Source: Acidimicrobiaceae bacterium (GTDB taxonomy: Bacteria > Actinomycetota > Acidimicrobiia > Acidimicrobiales > Ilumatobacteraceae). From it: DNA of 64,000 bases. The position numbers and the translations under genes were made by a program. The notes under the pieces are model-generated. The model saw only the letters and a program-made list of their open reading frames with translations, was not told where the DNA came from and searched no databases. Below, one piece after another: positions 1 through 7,788 of the stretch; the stretch's first letter is position 1, and each line of letters opens with the position of its first letter. The stretch lies in NCBI GenBank assembly GCA_020637235.1, contig JACJWG010000003.1, forward strand, positions 62,001 through 126,000, given 5' to 3'.

Positions 1-920
1 TGCGCATGGCGCTGCACGAGGGGGTGCGGTACGTGGTGGTCGACAGCGACGAGGAGCTCGACCGGCTCGAGATGCTGCACCGGGAGGGGCTGCCGGTGCC
101 TCGCGTCGTGCTGCGCGTGACGCCGGGCGTGCACGCCCACACCCACGAGTACATCTCCACCGGGCAGGACGACTCGAAGTTCGGCTTCAACCTGGCGAAC
201 GGCGCAGCGGCGGCGGCCGTGGACCGGGCCCGTCGGTCGAGCGCGGTCGAACTCGTCGGCGTGCACAGCCACATCGGCTCGAACGTGTTCGCGGTCGACA
301 GCTTCGCCCGTGCGGCCGAGGTGATGGCCCGCTTCGCAGAACCGCTCGAGCTGCCCGAGTTGGTGCTCGGTGGCGGCCTCGGCGTCCCCTACGTCGGCGG
401 TGAAGAGGCACCGACGCTCACCGAGTGGGGCCGGGTCGTGCTCGACGCGTGCCGGTCGATGGGTGTGACGGCCCGGGTGAGCGTCGAGCCGGGACGGTCG
501 ATCGTGGCCGCGGCGGCGATCACCGTGTACACCGTCGGGGTGGTGAAGCATCTGCCGGGCGTACGCACCTACGTCGCCGTCGACGGGGGGATGAGCGACA
601 ACCCGCGGCCGGTGCTCTACGGCTCGGGGTACGAGGCCTTCGCGCCCGATCGGGTGCTCGACCCACGTGCCGGCCGCGCCCGCGTGGTGGGCAAGCACTG
701 CGAGAGCGGCGACGTGCTCGTGTTCGACGCCGCCGTGCCCGACGGGCTCCGTGCCGGCGACCTGCTCGCGACGCCGGTCACCGGGGCCTACGGCCACTCG
801 ATGGCGAGCAACTACAACAAGCTCACCCGGCCGCCGGTGGTGTTCGTCCGTGACGGTGACGCCAGGCTGGTGGTGCGCCGCGAGAACTACGAGGACCTGC
901 TGCGATGCGATCTGGACTGA
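1..920 (+). CDS. lysA: Diaminopimelate decarboxylase, 3' part
   Basis: Fold-type III PLP decarboxylase that makes L-lysine from meso-diaminopimelate in the cytoplasm. The gene enters from the left edge, so its start and the N-terminal PLP-lysine segment lie outside the window; about 305 residues remain. Visible family motifs are GVHSHIGSN (around 258-285), the GGGLG glycine loop (around 370), the CESGDVL active-site motif (around 700-720) and the GAYGHSMASNYN substrate-binding motif (around 784-820). It is followed by hom and thrC, an aspartate-family cluster as in mycobacteria. The last 16 bases overlap the next gene. Orn/Arg decarboxylases are related, but the cysteine motif and context favour LysA. 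Confidence 0.95.
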   Translation, partial: RMALHEGVRYVVVDSDEELDRLEMLHREGLPVPRVVLRVTPGVHAHTHEYISTGQDDSKFGFNLANGAAAAAVDRARRSSAVELVGVHSHIGSNVFAVDSFARAAEVMARFAEPLELPELVLGGGLGVPYVGGEEAPTLTEWGRVVLDACRSMGVTARVSVEPGRSIVAAAAITVYTVGVVKHLPGVRTYVAVDGGMSDNPRPVLYGSGYEAFAPDRVLDPRAGRARVVGKHCESGDVLVFDAAVPDGLRAGDLLATPVTGAYGHSMASNYNKLTRPPVVFVRDGDARLVVRRENYEDLLRCDLD

Positions 921-1474
921 ACCTGCGGTCGGTGCTCGGCCTCGCACGCACGGCGCTCGACGCGGTGCGACGGACGTCGCAGCCGAAGCCGAAGCCGACG
1001 CCGAAGCCCAAGCCGAAGCCCAAGCCGAAGCCCAAGCCGACACCGACACCGCCGCGGTCGCCGGCGGGCTCGGCGCCGTCCGCCATCGACATCGAGCTCG
1101 ACGGCACGCGCATCGAGTACACGCCGTCGATGGACGGCGACCCGGATCCCGGCGAGGTGGTCTGGACCTGGGTGCCCTACGAGGACGACCCCACACAGGG
1201 CAAGGATCGTCCGGTGGTGATCGTCGGGCGTCGCCGTGGCGCGCTCGTCGGCGTCGCACTCACCTCCAAGCGCAACGATCGTGAGCCGCAGTGCGAGGTC
1301 GGTACCGGTCCCTGGGATCGTGAGGGCCGGCCGAGCTACGCCAAGCTCGAACGGGTGCTCGAGATCGATCCCCGGCAGGTGCGCCGCGAGGGTGCGGTGC
1401 TCGATCGCCGTCGGTTCGACGACCTCGTCGTCGCGCTCGGCCGCGTCCACGGCACCACGCACCGCGACCGCTGA
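905..1474 (+). CDS. PemK/MazF-family protein with Lys-Pro linker
   Basis: 189 residues. The first ~25 residues are unremarkable. Residues about 25-50 are a (KP)n/(TP)n repeat linker. The C-terminal ~115 residues resemble the PemK/MazF fold: PGEVVWTWVPYEDD, then GKDRPVVIVGR, then VALTSK, in the order seen in actinobacterial members of this family. MazF toxins are endoribonucleases. Whether this one cleaves RNA is inference, because no antitoxin gene lies beside it. The ATG overlaps the end of lysA by 16 bases, so translation is probably coupled to a housekeeping gene. That is odd for a toxin and fits a domesticated or regulatory role equally well. Confidence 0.7.
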   Translation: MRSGLNLRSVLGLARTALDAVRRTSQPKPKPTPKPKPKPKPKPKPTPTPPRSPAGSAPSAIDIELDGTRIEYTPSMDGDPDPGEVVWTWVPYEDDPTQGKDRPVVIVGRRRGALVGVALTSKRNDREPQCEVGTGPWDREGRPSYAKLERVLEIDPRQVRREGAVLDRRRFDDLVVALGRVHGTTHRDR

Positions 1475-1665
1475 GCACGCGGCGCGCGCAGCGGCCCGCC
1501 GCCGGTGTCCGCCCTTGAACACCGCTTGAGCTGGGACGACGCGCCCGTGGGCCGTGCGGCCCATCGTCGAGCGCAGGGGTTCCCCGCTGGCGGGGCCATC
1601 CGTATGGTCGTCCTCCACGGGAGTGCCGGAATCCTCCGGCCCCGGCGATCGGGAGGATGAGCGCG
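1475..1665. other. Intergenic stretch before wall protein
   Basis: No gene seen. It holds a short C/G hairpin (CCCCG-4-CGGGG, 1582-1595) without a T-run, and the Shine-Dalgarno GGGAGG at 1651-1656 that serves the next gene. Confidence 0.4.
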
Positions 1666-2292
1666 ATGAACCGGACCACTTCGCTGCGTTGGCGGACTGC
1701 GGCGATCACGTTGGTCGGGGGCGTCATGGCGGGCGCTCTTCTCCTGATCGCCGCTCCCGAGGGCGCCTCGGCGGGCGCGCCGTACGGCGACGACCCGTAC
1801 GGCCAGTACGACCCCTGTGCCGACGGCAACGACAACCCGTCGCTCGGCTGCGGCACCACGACGACGGTGCCGGTGACGACGGTCCCGGTCACGACGGTCC
1901 CGGTGACAACCGTGCCGGTGACGACGGTGCCGGTGACGACCGTGCCGGTGACGACCGTGCCGGTGACGACGGTCCCGGTCACGACGGTCCCGGTCACGAC
2001 GGTCCCGGTCACGACGGTCCCGGTGACGACGGTGCCGGTGACGACGGTGCCGGACACCACCGTCCCCGTGACGACGGTGCCGGACACCACCGTCCCGGTG
2101 ACGACCGTGCCGGTCGAGTCGCAGAGCCCGGGCACCACGACCACGGTCGTGCGGCCCACCACGACCACCCTGCCGGACACGGGCGACACCGAGCTGGCCC
2201 TGGCCATCGGCGTGATCGCGATCACGGTGATGGGCGGCGGCTACTGGCTCACCGACCTCGCCGCTCGTCGCCGTCCCGCCGAGCAGCGCTGA
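1666..2292 (+). CDS. LPxTG-type wall-anchored protein with TTVPV repeats
   Basis: 208 residues, predicted to be exported and linked to the cell wall by a sortase. It has an N-terminal signal peptide (basic start, hydrophobic core, cut near GASA around residue 36). A short acidic/Tyr region (YGDDPYGQYD) follows, then about 16 copies of TTVP(V/D). The C-terminus has LPDTG, a hydrophobic helix and an Arg-rich tail, the classical sortase signal. The Thr/Pro repeats probably form an extended, possibly glycosylated stalk. ATG 1666 is preferred over ATG 1657 because GGGAGG (1651-1656) is 9 bases from 1666 but abuts 1657. There is no adhesive domain, so the protein may be a spacer or surface-coat component. 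No sortase gene is in the window. Confidence 0.75.
   Translation: MNRTTSLRWRTAAITLVGGVMAGALLLIAAPEGASAGAPYGDDPYGQYDPCADGNDNPSLGCGTTTTVPVTTVPVTTVPVTTVPVTTVPVTTVPVTTVPVTTVPVTTVPVTTVPVTTVPVTTVPVTTVPDTTVPVTTVPDTTVPVTTVPVESQSPGTTTTVVRPTTTTLPDTGDTELALAIGVIAITVMGGGYWLTDLAARRRPAEQR
1858..2112 (+). repeat. 15-bp tandem repeats coding TTVPV
   Basis: Roughly 16 tandem 15-base units encode TTVPV or TTVPD. Units differ mainly in third positions (gtg/gtc, ccg/ccc), so the array is homogeneous enough for slippage or recombination. Copy number probably varies between strains. The array also creates long false open frames on both strands. Confidence 0.9.
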
Positions 2293-2345
2293 CGCACCGG
2301 CCCGGCGGCGGACAAAGGAGACGAGGCGCAGTCGTGCCCGTCACC

Positions 2346-2351
2346 TAGCCT
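2346..2351 (+). promoter_or_regulatory. -10 element of hom (leaderless)
   Basis: TAGCCT ends 7 bases before the GTG start. No Shine-Dalgarno is visible, so transcription probably starts at the start codon. Confidence 0.6.
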
Positions 2352-2358
2352 CCACGCC

Positions 2359-3696
2359 GTGGTCAGCTCCGCATCCGATCCCGCGTCCGCCCCCGACCCG
2401 TCGGCAGGTCCGACGAACGGCACGATCCGCATCGGGGTGCTCGGCTGCGGCAACGTGGGCGCTCCCCTGGTGCAACTCGTCGAGCAACAGGCGCCGGCGA
2501 TCGAGGCTCGCACCGGCGTCCGGCTCGAGGTACGAACCGTCGCCGTCCGCAATCTCAGCAAGGACCGTGGCATCGCCCTCCCCGACGGCGTGCTCACCCG
2601 CGACGCGCACGCCGTCGTCGCCGACCCCGACATCGACCTCGTCGTCGAGTTGATCGGCGGCATCGAGCCGGCCCGCGAGCTGATCTCGACGGCACTTGCG
2701 AACGGCAAGCCCGTGATCACCGGGAACAAGGAGCTGCTGGCGAACGTCGGCACCGAACTGTTCGCAGCCGCCGACACCGCGCGCGTCGACCTGTTGTTCG
2801 AGGCATCGGTCGCCGGCGGGATCCCGCTCGTGCGTGCCCTGCGCGAGAGCCTGCGCGGCGAGCCGGTCACCCGGGTGATGGGCATCGTCAACGGCACCAC
2901 CAACTACATCCTCACCAAGATGACCGAGGAGGGCGCCGACTACATGGCCGCGCTCACCGAGGCCCAGGCGCTCGGATTCGCCGAGCGCGATCCGACCGCG
3001 GACGTGGAGGGCTTCGATGCCGGCGCCAAGACCGCGATCATCGCCACCATCGCCTTCGGTGCGAAGGTGGTCGCCGGCGACGTGTACCACGAGGGCATCA
3101 GTCGGGTCAGCGCTGCCGACATCGCCGTCGCCCGCCGTCTCGGCTACGTCGTCAAGCTGCTCGGCATCGCCGAACAGCTGTCCGGCGGCGAGATCGCGGT
3201 GCGCGTGCATCCGGCGATGGTGCCCGTCACCCACCCGCTCGCCAGCGTCCGCGAGAGCTACAACGCCGTGTTCGTCGAGGGCGCCGCGGTCGGCAACCTC
3301 ATGTTCTACGGTCGTGGCGCCGGTGGCTTCCCGACGGCGAGCGCGGTGCTCGGCGACGTCATCGACGCCGCGGTCAACCTCCGTCAGGGCACCCACGGCA
3401 CGATCGGCTCGTTCGGCAAGGCGATCACACTGCCGATCGACGAGACGTCGGCGCAGTACCTCCTCAGCCTCGACGTCGCCGATCGGCCCGGTGTGCTCCA
3501 CGCCGTCACCGGTGTGTTCGCCCGCAACGACGTGAGCATCCGCGCTGCGGAGCAGGAAGGCAACGGGCCCGACGCACGACTCGTGTTCATCACCCACCTC
3601 GCGAAGGAGTCCGCGGTGCAGGCCACCATGCGCGAGTTGCGCGAGCTCGACGCGGTGCGCAACATCGGTGGTCTGCTGCGCGTGATCGGCGGGTGA
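2359..3696 (+). CDS. hom: Homoserine dehydrogenase
   Basis: Reduces aspartate-semialdehyde to homoserine, the branch point to threonine and methionine. 445 residues, normal for a Hom with a regulatory tail. An N-terminal Rossmann motif (GVLGCGNVGAP) follows ~30 extra residues rich in Ser, Pro and Ala. The catalytic domain has the VNGTTNYI segment and conserved acidic residues. A C-terminal ACT domain begins near RPGVLHAVTGVFA, the site of threonine feedback in homologues. The GTG start is chosen from the -10 box 7 bases upstream. thrC follows after 7 bases, so the two are probably co-transcribed. thrB, usually next in actinobacteria, is absent here. Confidence 0.95.
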   Translation: MVSSASDPASAPDPSAGPTNGTIRIGVLGCGNVGAPLVQLVEQQAPAIEARTGVRLEVRTVAVRNLSKDRGIALPDGVLTRDAHAVVADPDIDLVVELIGGIEPARELISTALANGKPVITGNKELLANVGTELFAAADTARVDLLFEASVAGGIPLVRALRESLRGEPVTRVMGIVNGTTNYILTKMTEEGADYMAALTEAQALGFAERDPTADVEGFDAGAKTAIIATIAFGAKVVAGDVYHEGISRVSAADIAVARRLGYVVKLLGIAEQLSGGEIAVRVHPAMVPVTHPLASVRESYNAVFVEGAAVGNLMFYGRGAGGFPTASAVLGDVIDAAVNLRQGTHGTIGSFGKAITLPIDETSAQYLLSLDVADRPGVLHAVTGVFARNDVSIRAAEQEGNGPDARLVFITHLAKESAVQATMRELRELDAVRNIGGLLRVIGG

Positions 3697-3703
3697 GCAG
3701 ACG

Positions 3704-5092
3704 ATGAACACTCGCTATGTCAGCACCCGCGGCGACGCACCCGAGCTCGGCTTCGCCGATGTGCTGCTCGCCGGCCTCGCGAGTGACGGCGGGCTCTACG
3801 TGCCGAACGGGTGGCCGTCGCTGCCCGACGTCGCACGCGACGCCACCTACGCCGAGCTCGCCGCCGCCGTCATCGCCCCGTTCGTCGGCGACGACATCGA
3901 CCACGACACGCTCGGTCGCCTGTGCGACGAGGCCTACGCCACGTTCGGGCACCCGGCCACGGTCCCGCTCGTGCAGATCGACGACCACCACTACGTGCAG
4001 GAGCTGTTCCACGGCCCCACGCTCGCGTTCAAGGACGTCGCGCTGCAGCTCGTCGGCCGCATGTTCGACCATGTGCTGTCGCAGCGCCACGAGCGCATCC
4101 GGATCGTCGGCGCCACCAGCGGTGACACCGGATCGGCGGCGATCGACGGGGTGAAGGGCTGCGAGCACGTCGAGATCGTGATCCTCTACCCGCACGGCCG
4201 GACGAGCGACGTGCAGCGCAAGCAGATGACCACCGTCGACTCGCCGAACGTGCGCACCGTCGCGATCGACGGCACCTTCGACGACTGCCAGGACCTCGTG
4301 AAGGCGATGTTCAACGACGCGCCGTTCCGCGAGTCGCAGCGCCTGTCCGCGGTGAACAGCATCAACTGGGCACGAGTGATGAGCCAGGTGGTGTACTACG
4401 TCGCCGCCACGCGCCAGCTCGCCGGCCCGCTCACGTTCTGCGTGCCGACGGGCAACTTCGGCAACGTGCTGTCGGGGTGGATCGCGCAGCGCATGGGCGC
4501 GCCGATCGAGCAGTTCGTCGTCGCGAGCAACACCAACGACATCCTCACCCGGTTCCTTCGCTCGAACGACATGAGCACCGCCGACGTCGTGCCCACTCTG
4601 AGCCCCAGCATGGACATCCAGGTGTCGTCCAACTTCGAGCGGTTGCTGTTCGAGATGAACGGCCGCGACGGCGGGCTCACCGCCGAGCAGCTGCAGCGGT
4701 TCCGGTCGACGGGGCGGCTGTCGGTGGAGGACGACCAGCGCGCCGAGTGGCTCGACGGGGTGTTCGTCGCCGAGCGGATCGACGACGAGGCCACGATCGA
4801 GGTGATCCGCCGGACCCACGCGGCGACCGGCATGCTGCTCGACCCGCACTCGGCCGTCGGCGTCGGCGCCGTCGAGCGGCTGCGGGCCGCCGGCGAGATC
4901 ACGGGTCCGGTGGTCACGCTCGCCACCGCCCACCCGGCCAAGTTCCCCGATGCCGTGGAGCGGGCGACGGGCGTGCGGCCGCCGCTGCCGCCGCACCTCG
5001 CCGACCTGTTCGATCGGCCGGAACGGACCACGGTGCTGCCGAACGACCTCGCCACCGTGCAGCGGTACGTCGCCACCACCTTCGGCCACTGA
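3704..5092 (+). CDS. thrC: Threonine synthase
   Basis: PLP enzyme converting O-phosphohomoserine to threonine. 462 residues, the length of the long ThrC class. The N-terminus (TRGDAPELGFADVLLAGLA) is typical of that class. The PLP lysine lies in LAFKDVALQ, and GATSGDTGSAA binds the cofactor phosphate. The ATG lies 7 bases after the hom stop. Its substrate is made by homoserine kinase (ThrB), for which no gene is seen between thrC and rho. Confidence 0.95.
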   Translation: MNTRYVSTRGDAPELGFADVLLAGLASDGGLYVPNGWPSLPDVARDATYAELAAAVIAPFVGDDIDHDTLGRLCDEAYATFGHPATVPLVQIDDHHYVQELFHGPTLAFKDVALQLVGRMFDHVLSQRHERIRIVGATSGDTGSAAIDGVKGCEHVEIVILYPHGRTSDVQRKQMTTVDSPNVRTVAIDGTFDDCQDLVKAMFNDAPFRESQRLSAVNSINWARVMSQVVYYVAATRQLAGPLTFCVPTGNFGNVLSGWIAQRMGAPIEQFVVASNTNDILTRFLRSNDMSTADVVPTLSPSMDIQVSSNFERLLFEMNGRDGGLTAEQLQRFRSTGRLSVEDDQRAEWLDGVFVAERIDDEATIEVIRRTHAATGMLLDPHSAVGVGAVERLRAAGEITGPVVTLATAHPAKFPDAVERATGVRPPLPPHLADLFDRPERTTVLPNDLATVQRYVATTFGH

Positions 5093-5136
5093 CCGTCGCG
5101 GGCGCCGGGTCGTCCGTCGTGGTGATGCCCGATGCG

Positions 5137-5165
5137 TTGCGGGACCGGGGCGTCCTCGCTACAGT
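5137..5165 (+). promoter_or_regulatory. Promoter of rho
   Basis: TTGCGG (5137-5142), a 17-base spacer and TACAGT (5160-5165) form a good sigma-70-type promoter. It predicts a leader of about 160 bases before rho, room for autoregulation. Confidence 0.6.
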
Positions 5166-5333
5166 GCAGGTGTTCGGGTTCCCGAACCGCCCCGTCTCCG
5201 GCTCGAGCCGATGCTCGCGCCGACGGCCCGACGGGGACGATCTCTTCCGGTGGTGGGGCCGCCGGCTGCTCGTCTCGATCCCCGACGACGACGCACGCCG
5301 AGCCCACCACCCGTGTCAGAAAGCAGGTGGCCG

Positions 5334-7220
5334 GTGGCCGCGGAAGCTCTCGAACAGTCGATGCTGGAGTCGAAGGACAAAGACCAGCTCCTCGCCATCG
5401 CCCAGGCGCTCGGCATCAAGACCAACGCCCGAGCGGCGAAGGCGACGCTCATCAACCGGATCCTCGAGACCACCGGCGGCACGCCGTCCGGCAACGGCTC
5501 GGCCACGCCCGCGCCCGCAGCGCCGGAGTTGCCGCTCGACACCACACCAGCGGCCGCGGCGCCGGCCGCGACCTCGCGGCCGGTGGCACCTGCCGACGCG
5601 ACGCCGGCCGACACGGCGCCGGGTGACGAGACACCGGGCGACGAGGTGTCAGCAGACACACCGGCGGCACCGGTGTCGGGGTCGGACGCCGACGTGGTGC
5701 TCGGGCCCGACGGCGAACCGCTCGCCGACTGGGAGGTCGAACTGTTGCGGGCGGGCGACGCGCCCGCCGGCGACGGCGCCACGGCGGCGAGCGCCGACCG
5801 CGCGTCCGGCGACGACGGCGACGGCGACGGCGACGGCGAGGACGACGACCAGCTCGGCGCGGACGCCAGCGGTGACGGAAGCGACGGCGGGGACGGTGAT
5901 GGCCGCTCCAGCCGCCGTCGACGCCGCCGTCGCAACAAGAACCGCAGCGGCGACGGGCCACAGGGTTCGGACCGCTTCGAGGGCGGCTCGTCGAACGAGG
6001 GTGGCCAGCGCAACCAGGGTGGCCAGCGCGACCGCCAGGACCGCGGCGACCGTCAGGACCGTGAGCCGTCGGACGCGCCCGGTCAGGAACCGGTCACGGT
6101 GTCGGGGTATCTCGACCTGCGTGACGAGGGCTACGGCTTCTTGCGCGTGAACGGCTACCTGTCGAGCCGCGAGGACGCGTACATCCCGGTGAAGCTCACC
6201 CGGCAGTACGGGTTGCGCAAGGGCGACCACGTCACCGGCATCAGCCGACCGGCGGGGCGCAACGAGAAGAACCCGGCGCTGCTCGAGATCCACACCGTCA
6301 ACGGCGCCGACCCCGAGAAGGCGAAGAACCGCAAGCGGTTCGAAGACCTCACGGCGCTGTTCCCCGACGAGAAGCTGCGGCTCGAGAACCCGATGGACCC
6401 GGCCAACATGACGGCACGGATCATCGACCTCATCTCGCCGATCGGCAAGGGTCAGCGCGGCATCATCGTGTCGCCGCCGAAGGCCGGCAAGACGACGATC
6501 ATGAAGACGATCGCGACGTCGATCGAGCAGAACCACCCCGAGGTGAAGCTCATCGTGCTGCTCATCGACGAGCGGCCCGAAGAGGTCACCGACATGCGTC
6601 GAACCGTGAAGGGCGAGGTGATCGCCAGCACGTTCGACCGCCCGAGCGACGAGCACACCCATGTGGCGGAGCTCGCGATCGAGAAGGCGAAGCGGATGGT
6701 CGAGCAGGGCGACGACGTCGTCATCATCCTCGACGGCATCACCCGCCTGAGCCGTGCCTACAACCTCGCCGCGCCGGCGAGCGGGCGCATCCTGTCGGGT
6801 GGTATCGACGCCGGGGCGCTGTACCCGCCGAAGAAGTTCTTCGGCGCAGCCCGCAACGTCGAGGAGGGCGGTTCGCTCACCATTCTCGCCACGGCGCTGA
6901 TCGAGACCAACAGCCGGATGGACGACGCGATCTTCGAGGAGTTCAAGGGCACCGGCAACATGGAACTGCGCCTCGACCGCAAGCTCGCCGAACGCCGCAT
7001 CTACCCGGCGATCGACGTCGATGCCTCGAGCACCCGTCACGAGGAGCTGCTGTTCGATCGCAAGCAGCTGCAGATGGTGTGGAAGCTCCGCCGTGTGCTG
7101 AGCGGCCTCGCCGCCGACGGCAACGCCGCCCCGGGCCTCGAACTGCTCGTCGACCGGTTGAAGACGTTCCGGACCAACGACGAGTTCCTGAACGAGATCG
7201 CCAAGCAACCGAGCATGTGA
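5334..7220 (+). CDS. rho: Transcription termination factor Rho
   Basis: Hexameric RNA-dependent ATPase that ends transcription. About 628 residues, much longer than E. coli Rho (419) because of an actinobacterial-type insert. The Rho N-domain (around residues 10-45) is followed by a low-complexity Ala/Pro/Thr region, an acidic Asp/Gly run (around 157-174) and an Arg-rich patch (around 194-203). Next come the RNA-binding cold-shock-like domain (GYLDLRDEGYGFLRVNGYL, around 256-300), Walker A SPPKAGKTT (around 381) and Walker B VIILDG. The start is uncertain: GTG 5334 is in frame behind AGGTGG, and ATG 5361 (MLESKDKDQ) is the alternative. The open frame continues upstream past 5000, but that part overlaps thrC and lacks family similarity. 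Confidence 0.95.
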   Translation: MAAEALEQSMLESKDKDQLLAIAQALGIKTNARAAKATLINRILETTGGTPSGNGSATPAPAAPELPLDTTPAAAAPAATSRPVAPADATPADTAPGDETPGDEVSADTPAAPVSGSDADVVLGPDGEPLADWEVELLRAGDAPAGDGATAASADRASGDDGDGDGDGEDDDQLGADASGDGSDGGDGDGRSSRRRRRRRNKNRSGDGPQGSDRFEGGSSNEGGQRNQGGQRDRQDRGDRQDREPSDAPGQEPVTVSGYLDLRDEGYGFLRVNGYLSSREDAYIPVKLTRQYGLRKGDHVTGISRPAGRNEKNPALLEIHTVNGADPEKAKNRKRFEDLTALFPDEKLRLENPMDPANMTARIIDLISPIGKGQRGIIVSPPKAGKTTIMKTIATSIEQNHPEVKLIVLLIDERPEEVTDMRRTVKGEVIASTFDRPSDEHTHVAELAIEKAKRMVEQGDDVVIILDGITRLSRAYNLAAPASGRILSGGIDAGALYPPKKFFGAARNVEEGGSLTILATALIETNSRMDDAIFEEFKGTGNMELRLDRKLAERRIYPAIDVDASSTRHEELLFDRKQLQMVWKLRRVLSGLAADGNAAPGLELLVDRLKTFRTNDEFLNEIAKQPSM

Positions 7221-7253
7221 CCGAGCGGGCGGATCATCCGGCGACCGCGCCGG

Positions 7254-7282
7254 GTGGACCACGGCCCGTGCGGCGATACACT
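7254..7282 (+). promoter_or_regulatory. Possible promoter of rpmE
   Basis: TGGACC (7254-7259), 17 bases, then TACACT (7277-7282). The predicted start near 7289 leaves a short leader with the GGAG Shine-Dalgarno at 7304-7307. Confidence 0.5.
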
Positions 7283-7313
7283 GACACGTCCGATTTCTCC
7301 GCTGGAGCGCATC

Positions 7314-7526
7314 ATGAAGACCGACATCCACCCGACCTACGCCGAGATGACCGTCAAGTGCTCGTGCGGGAACACCTTCACCACCGGCTCCACCAAGGGC
7401 GGCGAGCTGCACGTCGAACTCTGCAACGAGTGCCACCCGTTCTTCACGGGCAAGCAGAAGCTCGTCGACACCGGTGGCCGCGTCGAGCGGTTCAACAAGC
7501 GCTACGGCGCTCGCAAGGCGAAGTGA
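7314..7526 (+). CDS. rpmE: 50S ribosomal protein L31
   Basis: Ribosomal large-subunit protein, 70 residues. It is the zinc-binding form: Cys16, Cys18, Cys37 and Cys40 lie in CSCG and CNECHPFFTGK, so it is the zinc-replete version rather than a C-minus paralogue. The ATG has GGAG 6 bases upstream. Its place directly after rho is conserved in actinobacteria. A strong terminator follows. Confidence 0.97.
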   Translation: MKTDIHPTYAEMTVKCSCGNTFTTGSTKGGELHVELCNECHPFFTGKQKLVDTGGRVERFNKRYGARKAK

Positions 7527-7562
7527 CCGCCGCCCCGCAGGGGGCGACACACCATCCGTCGA

Positions 7563-7596
7563 GGACCCGGCCGCACGGCCGGGTCCTTCGCGTTTT
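7563..7596 (+). terminator. Rho-independent terminator after rpmE
   Basis: A perfect 10-bp stem (GGACCCGGCC / GGCCGGGTCC, loop GCAC) at 7563-7586 is followed by TTCGCGTTTT. It closes the rho-rpmE unit. Confidence 0.85.
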
Positions 7597-7788
7597 CCGG
7601 GGCCGTCGGCTGCTCAGCGGGGTCGGAGGAGTCGAGTCGTCAAGGCGCCGTCAAGATCGGGCGGGGAAACCACGAAGCGCCAGGACGGTCGTCACGCTGC
7701 GTCACCCGGTCGGGGGCCGCCGCTCAAGCGTCGCCGTGTCGCGCCGATGTCTGTCACGACCGCCAGCTGGAACCGTGAGGAGACACGC

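Noticed and set aside
1582..1595. Terminator after the PemK/MazF-like gene
   Set aside because: Five-bp stem with 4-base loop and no T-run; too weak to call.
1260..2225. Minus-strand frame with long VTGTV repeats
   Set aside because: It arises from reading the TTVPV repeat array backwards; no start signal or other support.
5649..7550. 633-codon open frame antisense to rho and rpmE
   Set aside because: A GC-rich shadow of the rho frame with no domain, start signal or similarity; rho is certain.
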